Part shown: in pieces, positions 43,456 to 53,089 of the stretch
How the letters are laid out: every line of letters starts with the position of its first letter
How positions within the stretch are numbered: the stretch's first letter is position 1
From: Chryseobacterium cupriresistens
GTDB lineage: Bacteria > Bacteroidota > Bacteroidia > Flavobacteriales > Weeksellaceae
NCBI RefSeq assembly: GCF_046614675.1
Contig: NZ_JBKKJT010000001.1
Location: forward strand, 310,001 to 374,000
Direction: 5' to 3'
DNA length: 64,000 nt
Translations under genes and position numbers: made by a program
The notes under the pieces: model-generated
Seen by the model: only the letters and a program-made list of their open reading frames with translations
What the model was told of the DNA's origin: nothing
The model's database searches: none

Positions 43456-44754
43456 TTAAAGTTTTTTTCTTAAATCTTTGAAAGCGGCTCTAAGCTCTTC
43501 TGTAAAGATCTGCGGCTGTTCCCAGGCTGCAAAATGTCCGCCTTTTGAAGCTTTATGATAATAATATAAGGTAGGATAAGCCTGCTTCGACCAGCTTTCC
43601 GGAGCCTGATAAATTTCGTGAGGAAATACCGAAATAGCTACAGGAACTTTAATGTCTTTGGTCTTCTGCGCCTCAGCACTGAAATTATTCTTGTTATTTT
43701 CCCAATAGAAACGTGAAGAAGACGCTCCGGTATTGGTAAGCCAGTAAAGGGTAATATCATCCAGGATGGCATCACGGCCAATGATATTCTCAGGATGAAG
43801 ATCACTTTCACTCCATTCGGCAATTTTTTCGTAAAGGAATGCTGCTAAGGCTGTTGGAGAATCAGAAAGCAGATATCCTGTTGTCTGTGGACGTGTTACC
43901 ATCATTCCCCCGTAAGCTGCATTTCTTCCAAAGAATGTACTCATTGCATTGTATGCTTTTGCTTCTGAGGCAGAAAGTCCTGACGGAGCGGGATCACCGG
44001 CATTGATTGGTTTTACAAGTTCGGCAGGAATGGTAGCAGGCATGGTAAGGTGGATTCCCAAAAGACCTGAAGGAGCCTGTTTTGCTAATGCATCAGAAAT
44101 AACAGAACCATGGTCACCACCTTCAGAAACATATTTTTTGTAGCCGAGTCTTTTCATCAGTACATCCCATGCACGGGCAACGCGGTCAGGGTTCCAACCA
44201 AGCTCAGCAGGAATCTCTGAAAAACCATATCCCGGAATGGCAGGTATAATTACATCAAAAGCATCACTTGCTTTTCCTCCGTATTTTACAGGATCAGTCA
44301 AAGGATCTATTGCATTGATAAACTCCAGCGGAGAACCAGGCCAGCCATGAGTAAGAATCACAGGCATTGCATTAGGCTCCTTTGAACGTACATGGATAAA
44401 CTGGATATCAAGTCCGTCAATTTTTGTTACAAATTGGGGAAGCGCATTCAGTTTATTTTCTACTTTTCTCCAGTCGTATCCGTTGCCCCAATAGGTGATA
44501 AGTTCTTTTAACTGCTCAAGCTGGATTCCCTGGGAAGCATCTTTCACTGTTTCCTTATCCGGGAAGCGGGTTTCGGAAATCCGTTTTTTAAGATCATCCA
44601 GCTGAGATTGCGGGATACTGATGTGAAAAGGCCGGATACTGGTATCATTTTTTGATGATAGAGTGGCATTCTCAATTTTTTGTGCTTTAGAAATAGCAGG
44701 CGTACCTAAGATAAAAGTTGCTGCTAACAGGATTGTTGAAATTGTTGTTTTCAT
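43456..44754 (-). CDS. Secreted epoxide hydrolase-like alpha/beta hydrolase
   Basis: 432 residues. Signal peptide to about 24 (STILLAATFILGTPAISKAQ). An epoxide hydrolase N-terminal segment follows (FHISIPQSQLDDLKKRISET), then the hydrolase fold: HGWPGSPLEF (oxyanion hole), nucleophile Asp214 in GGDHGS, and His in GGHFAAWEQP near 411; GYGFSE also matches. Asp as nucleophile indicates epoxide hydrolysis rather than esterase action. Periplasmic or secreted. Possibly co-transcribed with Ohr. Confidence 0.85.
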   Translation of the reverse strand: MKTTISTILLAATFILGTPAISKAQKIENATLSSKNDTSIRPFHISIPQSQLDDLKKRISETRFPDKETVKDASQGIQLEQLKELITYWGNGYDWRKVENKLNALPQFVTKIDGLDIQFIHVRSKEPNAMPVILTHGWPGSPLEFINAIDPLTDPVKYGGKASDAFDVIIPAIPGYGFSEIPAELGWNPDRVARAWDVLMKRLGYKKYVSEGGDHGSVISDALAKQAPSGLLGIHLTMPATIPAELVKPINAGDPAPSGLSASEAKAYNAMSTFFGRNAAYGGMMVTRPQTTGYLLSDSPTALAAFLYEKIAEWSESDLHPENIIGRDAILDDITLYWLTNTGASSSRFYWENNKNNFSAEAQKTKDIKVPVAISVFPHEIYQAPESWSKQAYPTLYYYHKASKGGHFAAWEQPQIFTEELRAAFKDLRKKL

Positions 44755-44971
44755 TGTTTTGCTGTATTAGATTTTAAATCTGTTTTTCTTTTTTGATGAG
44801 ACAAAATTATACCCTGAGATACGCCTGGGAAACGGGTAATGTGTTCAAATAGCCATATTTCACAGCGAAACAGACATTTCAGATGGTGAACAGGAAAATG
44901 GTATAAATAGGAGACAGATGAGAAGTAGTGCTACGGAAAAAGGAAGAGTTTCCGGCCTTAGAAAAGGATAA

Positions 44972-45008
44972 AAAATAAGCTCCGTTATGATAAAACGGAG
45001 CTTATTTT
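44972..45008. terminator. Bidirectional terminator
   Basis: Perfect 15-base arms (AAAATAAGCTCCGTT and complement) just beyond the stop of the minus-strand dehydrogenase at 45028. Confidence 0.85.
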
Positions 45009-45027
45009 GTTAATGCATTTTTGGAAA

Positions 45028-45834
45028 TTATCCGTGAGCTTCTACAGATACATCATTCCATTCTTCCCAAACTTTTAGGCGCTGTTCGTAATTCTGTTTT
45101 ACAAATGGAAGCGCTACTTTTCCGAGTAATAAACGCAGTGGAGGATTTTCAGTTTCAGCTAACTTTATCAAGGCCGGTGCTGTCGCTTCAACGCTTCCGA
45201 AAGATGTTTCGGATTCCGAGAACGCTTTTTTAACGTTGTCGTAAACCGGATTACTTTGTGTATTAATTCCTGTATGCCAGATATTGGAAGCGTAGCCATT
45301 AGGTTCTACCAACGTTACATTGATTCCAAACCCTTTTACTTCTGTGGCCAGAGTTTCACTTAACCCTTCAACAGCAAATTTGGAAGCATTGTAAAGCCCC
45401 ATGGTTGGTAGCGTAGCTAACCCCAAAATAGAAGACACCTGAATGATATGACCGCTTTTCTGATCTCTCATGATAGGAAGTACTGCCTGTGTAAGCCATA
45501 AAGTTCCAAAGAAATTCGTTTCAAACTGTGCTCTTGCTTCCTGTTCGTTGGTTTCTTCCACTGCACCAGTTAATGCATATCCTGCATTATTGATCAGGAT
45601 ATCAATGCTGCCGAAGTGTTGGTGTACTTTCTGAACAACTGCTAATGATTCCTCTCTTTTATCTACATCTAAGGGTAAAGCCAATACGGAATCTCCATAT
45701 TTTTCTTTTAAATCATGAAGTGTTTCCACATTTCTGGCTGTTGCTGCCACGTTGTATCCTTTTGCTAAAAAAGCTTCTGCCCATGCTTTTCCGAAACCTT
45801 TTGATGCACCTGTAATTAAAACTGTTTTTGACAT
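45028..45834 (-). CDS. Short-chain dehydrogenase/reductase
   Basis: 268 residues, classical SDR: ITGASKGFGKAWAEAFLAKG (NADP binding), NNAGYAL, Ser in VSSILG and catalytic YNASK. The substrate is not evident. It sits behind the TetR-type gene on the same strand, with a perfect palindrome ATGACCGATCGGTCAT between them (45900-45915), so it is probably repressed by that regulator. Homologous to the SDR at 47220 in type but not a close copy. Confidence 0.9.
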   Translation of the reverse strand: MSKTVLITGASKGFGKAWAEAFLAKGYNVAATARNVETLHDLKEKYGDSVLALPLDVDKREESLAVVQKVHQHFGSIDILINNAGYALTGAVEETNEQEARAQFETNFFGTLWLTQAVLPIMRDQKSGHIIQVSSILGLATLPTMGLYNASKFAVEGLSETLATEVKGFGINVTLVEPNGYASNIWHTGINTQSNPVYDNVKKAFSESETSFGSVEATAPALIKLAETENPPLRLLLGKVALPFVKQNYEQRLKVWEEWNDVSVEAHG

Positions 45835-45899
45835 TGTTTTTGTTTTTTTATTGATTGTTGTGATTATAATTTTTTATACAATATTGTTTCTTAATTTAA

Positions 45900-45915
45900 A
45901 TGACCGATCGGTCAT
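45900..45915. promoter_or_regulatory. TetR operator upstream of the SDR
   Basis: Perfect 16-base palindrome ATGACCGATCGGTCAT, 65 bases upstream of the dehydrogenase start. TGACCG-type palindromes are typical of TetR-family operators; a near-identical site lies ahead of the tetR gene itself. Confidence 0.75.
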
Positions 45916-45932
45916 ATTTTAAATAAAAAAAA

Positions 45933-46520
45933 TTATACAGTATTTTCCTCTATAATTTTTTTCAGGCTGTTTCCAATAGTGATCATTTTATCGTTATTGC
46001 CAGCCATTCTTGACATTAAGTGTCCCCCCTCAAGCATTGCAAACAAAACTGTTGCAAAATCTTCTGCATTCCATTCTGATCTGAATTCTTTATTGGCAAT
46101 TCCTTTTTCTATAATACCGGAAATCAGTTTTTCTCCCTGTTGTATGCCACGGTTTACTTTTCCTTTAACCACGGGATTGGTATCGTCAGCTTCTGTTCCA
46201 AAGTTTAATAGGGGACATCCACCAACTACCGGCGGGTGATTGGGATCACTGAAAAAATCAATATAAGCAAATAACTGCTCTTTGGAAGTTTTGTATTGGC
46301 TTAAGTTTCTTTGAAGTCTTTCCGTCAGCATTTGCATATTGTGCTCAACAGCGGCACAGGCAAGTACTTCTTTATTGTCAAAATGAACGTACATACTGCC
46401 TTTAGACAACTTGGTGGCCTCCATAATATCACTCATAGAAGTAGCCGCAATCCCTTTTGTATTAAAAATAGGTGCTGCTTTTTCTATAATGAACTGTTTG
46501 GTTTCTTCCCCTTTTGCCAT
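45933..46520 (-). CDS. TetR-family repressor
   Basis: 195 residues. N-terminal HTH (AAPIFNTKGIAATSMSDIME, ATKLSKGSMYVHFDNKEVLA) followed by an all-helical ligand-binding domain with a CPLLNFGTEADDT segment seen in the TetR_C subgroup that controls SDR genes. Flanked on both sides by the TGACCG palindromes, which implies autoregulation and control of the SDR downstream. Inducer unknown, probably an electrophile. Confidence 0.9.
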   Translation of the reverse strand: MAKGEETKQFIIEKAAPIFNTKGIAATSMSDIMEATKLSKGSMYVHFDNKEVLACAAVEHNMQMLTERLQRNLSQYKTSKEQLFAYIDFFSDPNHPPVVGGCPLLNFGTEADDTNPVVKGKVNRGIQQGEKLISGIIEKGIANKEFRSEWNAEDFATVLFAMLEGGHLMSRMAGNNDKMITIGNSLKKIIEENTV

Positions 46521-46547
46521 GATCGTACTGAATAATGATGCAAATAT

Positions 46548-46563
46548 ATGACCGATTGGTCAT
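46548..46563. promoter_or_regulatory. TetR operator upstream of its own gene
   Basis: ATGACCGATTGGTCAT, one base different from the site at 45900, 28 bases before the tetR start codon. Confidence 0.75.
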
Positions 46564-46628
46564 AAAAACAAATTTTTTATGCTTTTTTTATATTGCATTG
46601 TTTTAATATCAACTAAATCAGTTGTTTC

Positions 46629-47030
46629 TTATCCTTCTTCAGGAAGACATTGGGGAATTTCTCCTATTTCATTCATTGTAAATCCTTCTTCAAAAAGTTT
46701 TCTTTTATGATTAATTCCCCAGTCTTTAAGAGCAAAGATGATAGGATTTAAAGTTGAAGAATAAGGTTGAGGCTGATAAATAATTTTAACCGGATAATCA
46801 TCAATAACTGTTCTTTTGATAAGCTGATGCTGTTCAAGTTCTTTGAGTTCCTTAGCCAGAACCTTTGGAGTAATACCTGGTATACTGTCCTGTATATCAG
46901 TAAAGCGATCATTACCTACAGATACAGATACAATGATTGCCAGCTTCCATTTGCCACTTAAAACGTCCAAAGCGTCCCGTACAGGCTTGATCGTTTCCAG
47001 GCAGTTTGATTTAATTTTTTTTACAGACAT
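46629..47030 (-). CDS. HxlR-family regulator
   Basis: 133 residues from the ATG at 47030 (MSVKKIKSNCLETIKPVRDA); the frame opens 15 codons earlier but that extension is not conserved in the family. Winged helix: ALDVLSGKWKLAIIVSVSVG, FTDIQDSIPGITPKVLAKEL, KELEQHQLIKRTV. A Cys near the N-terminus is in the position used for redox sensing in related proteins. It is divergent from the SDR at 47220, which is its likely target. Confidence 0.9.
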   Translation of the reverse strand: MSVKKIKSNCLETIKPVRDALDVLSGKWKLAIIVSVSVGNDRFTDIQDSIPGITPKVLAKELKELEQHQLIKRTVIDDYPVKIIYQPQPYSSTLNPIIFALKDWGINHKRKLFEEGFTMNEIGEIPQCLPEEG

Positions 47031-47219
47031 ACGCTTATAAATTATTTCGCTTTCCTTTGGGAAAGTACTATACAAAGGAAAGTAAATATGTGCTAAATTG
47101 CAACATCATTTTTAAAGTATTTTCTTCTGAAACAGAATAAACCGTCTGAAGGAAATATTGTACTAATGAAAAGAATTCCGGCCGGTATTCTTCTGAGTTA
47201 AAAAGAGTCAATAATTAAA

Positions 47220-48089
47220 ATGGGACGAACAAAAAGAATGAAAAAAGTAATCTTAATTACAGGTTCAAGTACAGGTTTTGGTGCATTAATGGTAAAAACA
47301 TTTAACAAAGAAGGGCATATCGTCATAGCTACGATGCGAAATACTACTGGAAGCAATGCTGAACACGCAAAAAATCTGAATAAGCTGGAGAATACAGAAG
47401 TAGTAGATATGGATATCACAGATGATCAGTCTGTAAAAAAAGCTGTTGCTTTAGTACATGAAAAGTATGGTAGAATTGATGTTTTGATTAATAATGCAGG
47501 AATATATGGAGCAGGAGTTCTTGAATCTTATTCAATACCACAAATCCAGAAGCTCTTTGATGTGAATGTTTGGGGAACATTGAGAGTGAATAATGAAGTT
47601 CTACCTATTATGAGAGCTGCAAAAGATGGTCTTGTCATCACCATTTCCAGTCAGGTAGGGCGAATTTCACTTCCATTACAGTCTGCTTATAATTCTACAA
47701 AATTTGCATTGGAAGGCCTTATAGAGGGTTCGTATGAAGAGCTGGTAGGGCAGGGAATAGAGTCAGTACTGCTTGAGCCGGGAGGGTTCATGACGGAAAT
47801 TATCGGTAAGGCGCATGTTAATGGAGATCGCGAGAGCATTCAGGAATCTTATGGTACTGCTGTGGCAGATATCAGTCAGAAAATTCAGACCGTATTTGGT
47901 AAACTCTTTATGGAATCAGCTCCGGATCCAAAAATCATTGCAGATGGAGCCCTTAAGCTGGTCAATACAGAAAAAGGGAAAAGACCACTTCGTACACCAC
48001 TAGATCCTCTTTCCAATGGAGTAGATAAAGAATACAATCTGATTACAGAACAGGTAAAACAAAAGTGGATAGAAGCTTATGGGTTATAA
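47220..48089 (+). CDS. Short-chain dehydrogenase/reductase
   Basis: 289 residues; the start at 47220 (MGRTKRM) or the ATG at 47238 (MKKVILITGSSTGFGALMVK) are both possible, and the second sits right at the Rossmann fold. Motifs TGSSTGFG, NNAGIYGAG, SSQVGR and YNSTK. Oxidoreductase of unknown substrate. Divergent from the HxlR regulator, a common arrangement in which the regulator responds to reactive carbonyls or quinones. Terminator follows. Confidence 0.9.
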   Translation: MGRTKRMKKVILITGSSTGFGALMVKTFNKEGHIVIATMRNTTGSNAEHAKNLNKLENTEVVDMDITDDQSVKKAVALVHEKYGRIDVLINNAGIYGAGVLESYSIPQIQKLFDVNVWGTLRVNNEVLPIMRAAKDGLVITISSQVGRISLPLQSAYNSTKFALEGLIEGSYEELVGQGIESVLLEPGGFMTEIIGKAHVNGDRESIQESYGTAVADISQKIQTVFGKLFMESAPDPKIIADGALKLVNTEKGKRPLRTPLDPLSNGVDKEYNLITEQVKQKWIEAYGL

Positions 48090-48127
48090 AATATATATTA
48101 AATTATTGTAGTCCATACATCCCATAT

Positions 48128-48164
48128 AAAAGGAAAAGTACTGTTTATTAGTACTTTTCCTTTT
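48128..48164 (+). terminator. Terminator after the SDR at 47220
   Basis: Perfect 15-base arms (AAAAGGAAAAGTACT and complement), seven-base loop. Confidence 0.8.
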
Positions 48165-48264
48165 ATATTTTGAAGATACAGAGACTAAATAATATTTATT
48201 GAAACTTAAATGAAGAGGTTGTTGCAGGATAGTCTTGGTCATCTGATCATATCATGATACAATA

Positions 48265-48292
48265 AAAAAGAGAACTCCTGGGTTCTCTTTTT
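48265..48292. terminator. Terminator for the SGNH hydrolase gene
   Basis: Arms AAAAAGAGAAC and GTTCTCTTTTT just beyond the minus-strand stop at 48305; symmetric. Confidence 0.8.
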
Positions 48293-48304
48293 GTCGTTAT
48301 TAAA

Positions 48305-49540
48305 TCATTTAACCATAATCTTAATACTTTCTTTATGATCATTTTCGCAAAGAATATGGATCATATAAGCTCCTGTACTGTAAGGTGAAAAATCTAATTT
48401 TATATCACGAGTGTGAAGATTTTTCCTCTCAAAAAGCTTCCTTTGAGCCATATCATAAACGATAATATCCTTTATTTCCTCTTTACTTTTGAGGTAACAG
48501 ATATCTTTCACAGGATTAGGGTAAAATATAAGCTCAGGCTGTACATTCATATCCGCAGTTCCCAAAGAACCAATAGTAATTGTTTTGCTGAAAGTTTCTG
48601 CACAGGAGTTTTTGCTGACCGTAAGTGAGACTGTATAAGTTCCCGGGGCAGTATATTGATGAACAGGATTCAATGAAGAATCGGTGATGCCATCGCCAAA
48701 GTTCCATAATACAGATGTGTAATTGGCGGAATGATTGGTGAAATTTACAGTTGTTCCGTTAATTCCTGCTATAAAATCCGAATGAAGGTGAAACGTATTA
48801 CTATTCCATTGTGGCGGATTATTAAAAAAAACAAGATCTGCAATATTCTGAAAGTTTTCGGCTGTGTTTTGAGGCATTCCGTTATAAAAAGTGGATGGAA
48901 ATACATGATCCTGAAAAATTGCAGAATACATAGTGGCTGCCACAAGATAACTTCCTTTAGGTCCAGGATGAATATCGTTATAAGATCCGTGAAGAGCCAG
49001 ATCCTGGGAAGAATTGTAGTAATGTCTTGCAGATTCTCCGGCAGGAACCATTTCCACCTGCATCAGGTTAGACATCTTCGTAATGGAATCCTTAATTTTT
49101 TTCTGAAAAGCAAAATAGGTGTTGTATTCATTGGCAGATGGAACTCCATAGGGAATTTCATACAGAAAAATCTTAGAACAAGGACTGTATTTACGAATAG
49201 AATCCCTGATTTTACGGCCGCGTTCAGCGGTTACAGAAACAGGGTAAGAATGACCTGCAGATTCCGCAGTTCCGGGCTGCATGATCACGTATTTATAGTT
49301 TTTAGATCTTATCTTTTGATACAATGAAACATCATCTACATGATTCACAAATCCGGTTCCTCCGGGAGTATGTGTTGTTAAAGATAGATTTTTCCCTTTT
49401 GAAGCCGCTATATTTTTAAAAATTTCAGGCATGTCATTAAAATAGGTGACGCTGTTTCCTATAAACAGAACCTCATCAGACTGGCAGAATGATAACACTG
49501 AAAAACCAGTACATATAAGAAAGAGTAGTTTTTTTATCAT
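48305..49540 (-). CDS. T9SS-secreted SGNH hydrolase with PKD domain
   Basis: 411 residues. Signal peptide to about 19 (LLFLICTGFSVLSFCQ). SGNH domain about 22-230: block I VLFIGNSVTYF with catalytic Ser, and block V NDIHPGPKGSY with Asp and His. PKD domain about 255-325 (VLWNFGDGITDSSLNPVHQY, GTYTVSLTVS). Type A T9SS sorting signal at the end (FYPNPVKDICYL, then YSTGAYMIHIL). Expected to be exported through T9SS and anchored at or released from the surface, cleaving an ester, probably on a polysaccharide. Upstream lie three palindromic repeats. Confidence 0.85.
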   Translation of the reverse strand: MIKKLLFLICTGFSVLSFCQSDEVLFIGNSVTYFNDMPEIFKNIAASKGKNLSLTTHTPGGTGFVNHVDDVSLYQKIRSKNYKYVIMQPGTAESAGHSYPVSVTAERGRKIRDSIRKYSPCSKIFLYEIPYGVPSANEYNTYFAFQKKIKDSITKMSNLMQVEMVPAGESARHYYNSSQDLALHGSYNDIHPGPKGSYLVAATMYSAIFQDHVFPSTFYNGMPQNTAENFQNIADLVFFNNPPQWNSNTFHLHSDFIAGINGTTVNFTNHSANYTSVLWNFGDGITDSSLNPVHQYTAPGTYTVSLTVSKNSCAETFSKTITIGSLGTADMNVQPELIFYPNPVKDICYLKSKEEIKDIIVYDMAQRKLFERKNLHTRDIKLDFSPYSTGAYMIHILCENDHKESIKIMVK

Positions 49541-49571
49541 AGAGTATTTTTTTGAGAGTTATTTAAAAAAG

Positions 49572-49872
49572 GTACCTGCAGAAAACCACTTATCATGCAG
49601 GTACACAACACAAACGATGATTAAAAATGTTTTTTTATCAATATAGAGCTATATACTTTTCTTTATCCGTTTTTTCATTATTAAACCTTTTAAAAGTACC
49701 TGCAGGAAACCCAATCTATACTGCAGGTACTGCATTAAAAGGTGTTTAAAATGAAAATGTTAGTTTATTTACTTTGTTAGAGATTTTGATTTACTATGAG
49801 TTAATGACTGGGTTTATTTTTTTAATTGACTTAGAAAAGTACCTGCAGGCATCACGTATAACCTACAGGTAC
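49572..49872. repeat. Three copies of a GTACCTGCAG hairpin
   Basis: Inverted repeats at 49572-49604, 49696-49730 and 49839-49872, each GTACCTGCAG, 15 to 17 unrelated bases, then GCAGGTAC (CAGGTAC in the third). Spacing is 124 and 143 bases. On the minus strand each is followed by T-rich sequence (best at the first). They fill most of the 353-base gap between the metalloprotease and the SGNH gene. Arms are conserved while loops differ, so the pairing rather than the loop is kept. Stacked terminators, a REP-like element, or protein-binding sites are all possible. Confidence 0.75.
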
Positions 49873-49893
49873 ACGGTACACTAATTATTACAA

Positions 49894-52893
49894 CTATTTC
49901 TTGATTAGTTTTGTATGATAAGTCGCCTTATCATCTTTTATCGTGATCACATACACTCCTTTGATCAATGAGGCAACACTGATTCTTTTTCCGTCCGGTT
50001 TTCCTTCCTGAACAAGTCTTCCGTCTGCACTGTAAATTTTGTAATCAGCTTTACCTTTCAGATTTTTTACCTCTACAAATGTATCCGCAGGATTAGGGTA
50101 GATTTCAAGATCAGAAGATGACTGAACGGACTCCTTAACTCCTAGTGCTGCATTGATCTTTACAGAAAAATCCCATACCGAACCATGAGAGATAATATCA
50201 CCATTGGCATCTACGAAAGGACTTGCACATGCATCAGCTGAAGCATTGAAAAATCCGCTGGCTACTCTCATTCTTAATGTTTTGTCACCATTGTAAGCAT
50301 TGGCCGGAACTGCAAATGCAAAACTTCCCTGATGTCTTTTATTGGCATCAGGAGCTGCGCCGTTAATCCCAATTCTTTCTGAAGCTTCAAATACTCCGTT
50401 TCTGTTGTAATCAATCCATGCCTGTACCCAATCCTGATAGTTTCCTCCAGCACGGTTAGCATACACAATATAGTTCATATTATATTGCGCACCCTGAGTA
50501 AGCTGAATCAGTTTGGCAGGGCCTTCCGAATAATCTTTATAAGCGTGCTGAACGGTTGTCCCATTTCCAGCTAAATCCACATTGGCTAAAGTCACTCTTA
50601 ATATTCCACTGAAATATGGACTGATTGTAGTGTTTCCTCCTGTAGTCATCAGGCAGTAATCATATCCGGTGCGCAATCCTTTTGTTTTAAAATTATACAC
50701 AGGAGAAAATGCTCCGGGAACATTATTAATCACAGTGGCTACACGAACTTCATAAGAGGTCTCATCTTCAAGATTATTTAATAGCACAGAACTAACCGGG
50801 CTGGCAGCATTGGACCAGTTTGCTGTTCCTGCTTTCCTGTAATTCACGGAATAGGTTGCTCCCGGTACATGGTTCCATGAAACAGTTGCTGAGGTTTTTA
50901 ATATATCATTATCGAACGCGGTAAGTCCCGTTGGTGGATTATTTAAAGAAGCGGGAGCATTTCCTACGGTCACTGTAGGAGAAACGGCATAAAATATATT
51001 TCCTACTGCTGAAATTCGCAGTTTAATATTTCCCTGAAGCGCAGCAGGCATCTGTATTTCAAAACTTCCGTCATTAGGCGTTGAAGCCACCAGTTCTGTC
51101 CATGCTGATCCGTTAACCAGATCGGTTGTATATTCAATCTTTACATTGGCAGCATTATAGGGAGCAAGGTTGGTATTGGCAACATCCCAGGAAATGGTAT
51201 TGGAAGCATTATTATACAACGTAGTAGAAGGAGTTAATCCTTTGAATTTGAAAGGTCCGTCATTTCCAACGGTTACTGTATTTTCTGCAGAAATCGTTAA
51301 AGGTCTGTTCGGGTTATTATCACGTACTGTTACCGCGTAATGTAATACTCTGGGAATGTATGAAACTGTTTCCCATGTGTCTTTATTCGTCAGTTTACCA
51401 CTCATTACAACAGGCAGGCTAGGGAAATATCTTCTTCCCGAAGCCACTGCAGGAAAAGAACGGGTAAGTGAACCTTCAGGATTGAATCCCCAGCCGCTGT
51501 CTCCTGAGATTGAGCTTGTAGAGCCTACGCTGTCATACTGTTCCCAGTTATAGGTAAACTGATCCCCGTTGGCGTCTACTGCATTGGCATCCAGGTAATA
51601 GGCTGTACCTTTGGGAATAGTATAGGAAATCAGCGGGGTAATAGCTGGTGCATTATTGGCAATATTTTCAGCTACGCCGCACCCAACTTTACCTTCAAGG
51701 TTGTTAAGGATTTGATTGATGGACGAATAGTGGAAATAGGCATCACTGTTCATCTGAACATTATTGGCTGTGATCCCTGCATAGGCCATAATGGTTGTTC
51801 CTCCTCCCGGTTCTATATTGACATCTGAGCTTTCAGTAACTGTAGAAAAAGTGTGGTTACCTCCAAGCTGATGTCCCATTTCGTGAGCTACATAATCAAT
51901 ATCAAAGGTGTCTCCCACAGGATTCTGATTTTGTGTAAACGCAGAACCTTTACCTAACGGTTCTGCTGCGGTAGGGTTGGTACATATACATCCTATGCAT
52001 CCTGCATTTCCATTTCCTCCGGCGGCATTAAAGACATGTCCTATATCATAATTGGCATTGCCTACCTGAGCAGTTAAGGTTTGTTGAAGCTGCCCGTTCA
52101 AATCATTGGTGTATGGATCATTGGCCGGATTGGCATAGATGATATTGGGGAAATTCTGTATGGTAAGATGGATTGCAAATTCTTTTTCAAAAACACCATT
52201 GACACGAGTCATAGTAGCATTCATCTGGGCTACAGCTCCTGCCATCCCTCCGAAATGAGTAGTATATTCACCCGTTGCAGACAAGGCAAGCCTGTAGGTT
52301 CTGTATCTTGAGGCTGCAGGTCTTCCGGTAATATTGATTCCGGCAAGTTTATTTTTTCCGGAATTTTTTAAAGATTTGATGTCCAGTTCCTTTTTGCCTT
52401 CCATACTGCAGCTAAAGCCATGCTCAGACTCTGTTCTTTCGGTTTTATAGAATACTCCATAGGTCTTTTTATCCGTTGTGACAGGTTCTATAAACTGGAA
52501 GATACCGTCTTTAATAATCATTGACTGTATTTCTGTAGGGGATGTACTGAATCTTACATATTTGGAGGGGTCATCAATTCCCACTCCTACATAAGATCCT
52601 AATCCATATTTTTCAGCCAAGGATTTTTCCATCACAGGATTGCTGTACACCGCAAACTTTTCTATGGTTCCTTCTGCCGTTGGTAATTGAATCGTTACTG
52701 CTCTTGCATTGGCGCCGGTCTCCTCAGCGTTTTTTAATAACTGTATTAACGCATTAATATCAGTTTTGTAAGCATACTTGATTTTTACCTCTCTTCTGAT
52801 CTCAGACACTTTTTGTGAAGAGGTTTCCCATCTTTGGGCATTGGAAAGACAGAAGCCTGATATCAAAAATAATGATAATAGAGTTTTTCTCAT
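49894..52893 (-). CDS. T9SS-secreted reprolysin-like metalloprotease
   Basis: 999 residues from the ATG at 52893, which starts a good signal peptide (RKTLLSLFLISGFCLSNAQ); the longer frame from 52956 is less likely. A propeptide-like region to about 190 is followed by the protease, with HEMGHQLGGNH (zinc site) near 335-350 and Met-turn TIMAYAGI. Downstream are a beta region, an Fn3 domain (NPPTGLTAFDNDILKTSATV), a GEVED domain (QDWVQAWIDYNRNGVFE) and a type A T9SS signal (LEIYPNPADTFVEVKN). Probably a secreted nutritional or virulence-type protease. Divergent from the TPR/LuxR regulator at 53090, a possible control link. Confidence 0.9.
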   Translation of the reverse strand: MRKTLLSLFLISGFCLSNAQRWETSSQKVSEIRREVKIKYAYKTDINALIQLLKNAEETGANARAVTIQLPTAEGTIEKFAVYSNPVMEKSLAEKYGLGSYVGVGIDDPSKYVRFSTSPTEIQSMIIKDGIFQFIEPVTTDKKTYGVFYKTERTESEHGFSCSMEGKKELDIKSLKNSGKNKLAGINITGRPAASRYRTYRLALSATGEYTTHFGGMAGAVAQMNATMTRVNGVFEKEFAIHLTIQNFPNIIYANPANDPYTNDLNGQLQQTLTAQVGNANYDIGHVFNAAGGNGNAGCIGCICTNPTAAEPLGKGSAFTQNQNPVGDTFDIDYVAHEMGHQLGGNHTFSTVTESSDVNIEPGGGTTIMAYAGITANNVQMNSDAYFHYSSINQILNNLEGKVGCGVAENIANNAPAITPLISYTIPKGTAYYLDANAVDANGDQFTYNWEQYDSVGSTSSISGDSGWGFNPEGSLTRSFPAVASGRRYFPSLPVVMSGKLTNKDTWETVSYIPRVLHYAVTVRDNNPNRPLTISAENTVTVGNDGPFKFKGLTPSTTLYNNASNTISWDVANTNLAPYNAANVKIEYTTDLVNGSAWTELVASTPNDGSFEIQMPAALQGNIKLRISAVGNIFYAVSPTVTVGNAPASLNNPPTGLTAFDNDILKTSATVSWNHVPGATYSVNYRKAGTANWSNAASPVSSVLLNNLEDETSYEVRVATVINNVPGAFSPVYNFKTKGLRTGYDYCLMTTGGNTTISPYFSGILRVTLANVDLAGNGTTVQHAYKDYSEGPAKLIQLTQGAQYNMNYIVYANRAGGNYQDWVQAWIDYNRNGVFEASERIGINGAAPDANKRHQGSFAFAVPANAYNGDKTLRMRVASGFFNASADACASPFVDANGDIISHGSVWDFSVKINAALGVKESVQSSSDLEIYPNPADTFVEVKNLKGKADYKIYSADGRLVQEGKPDGKRISVASLIKGVYVITIKDDKATYHTKLIKK

Positions 52894-53089
52894 TTTAAAA
52901 ATTAGGTATTTAAATAGTGGTATTGCGAAGAATGAATATAATATTCGGGTATTCAAAAGTAATTGCTAATTTTGTATTACAAACAATGATATTTTGAGAT
53001 TTTCATACATTGTGTATGTAATACGTATGTATTTTTTTATTATATAGTAATAGTGTAGTATAATATTGTATTTTAATTCTGATCATATT

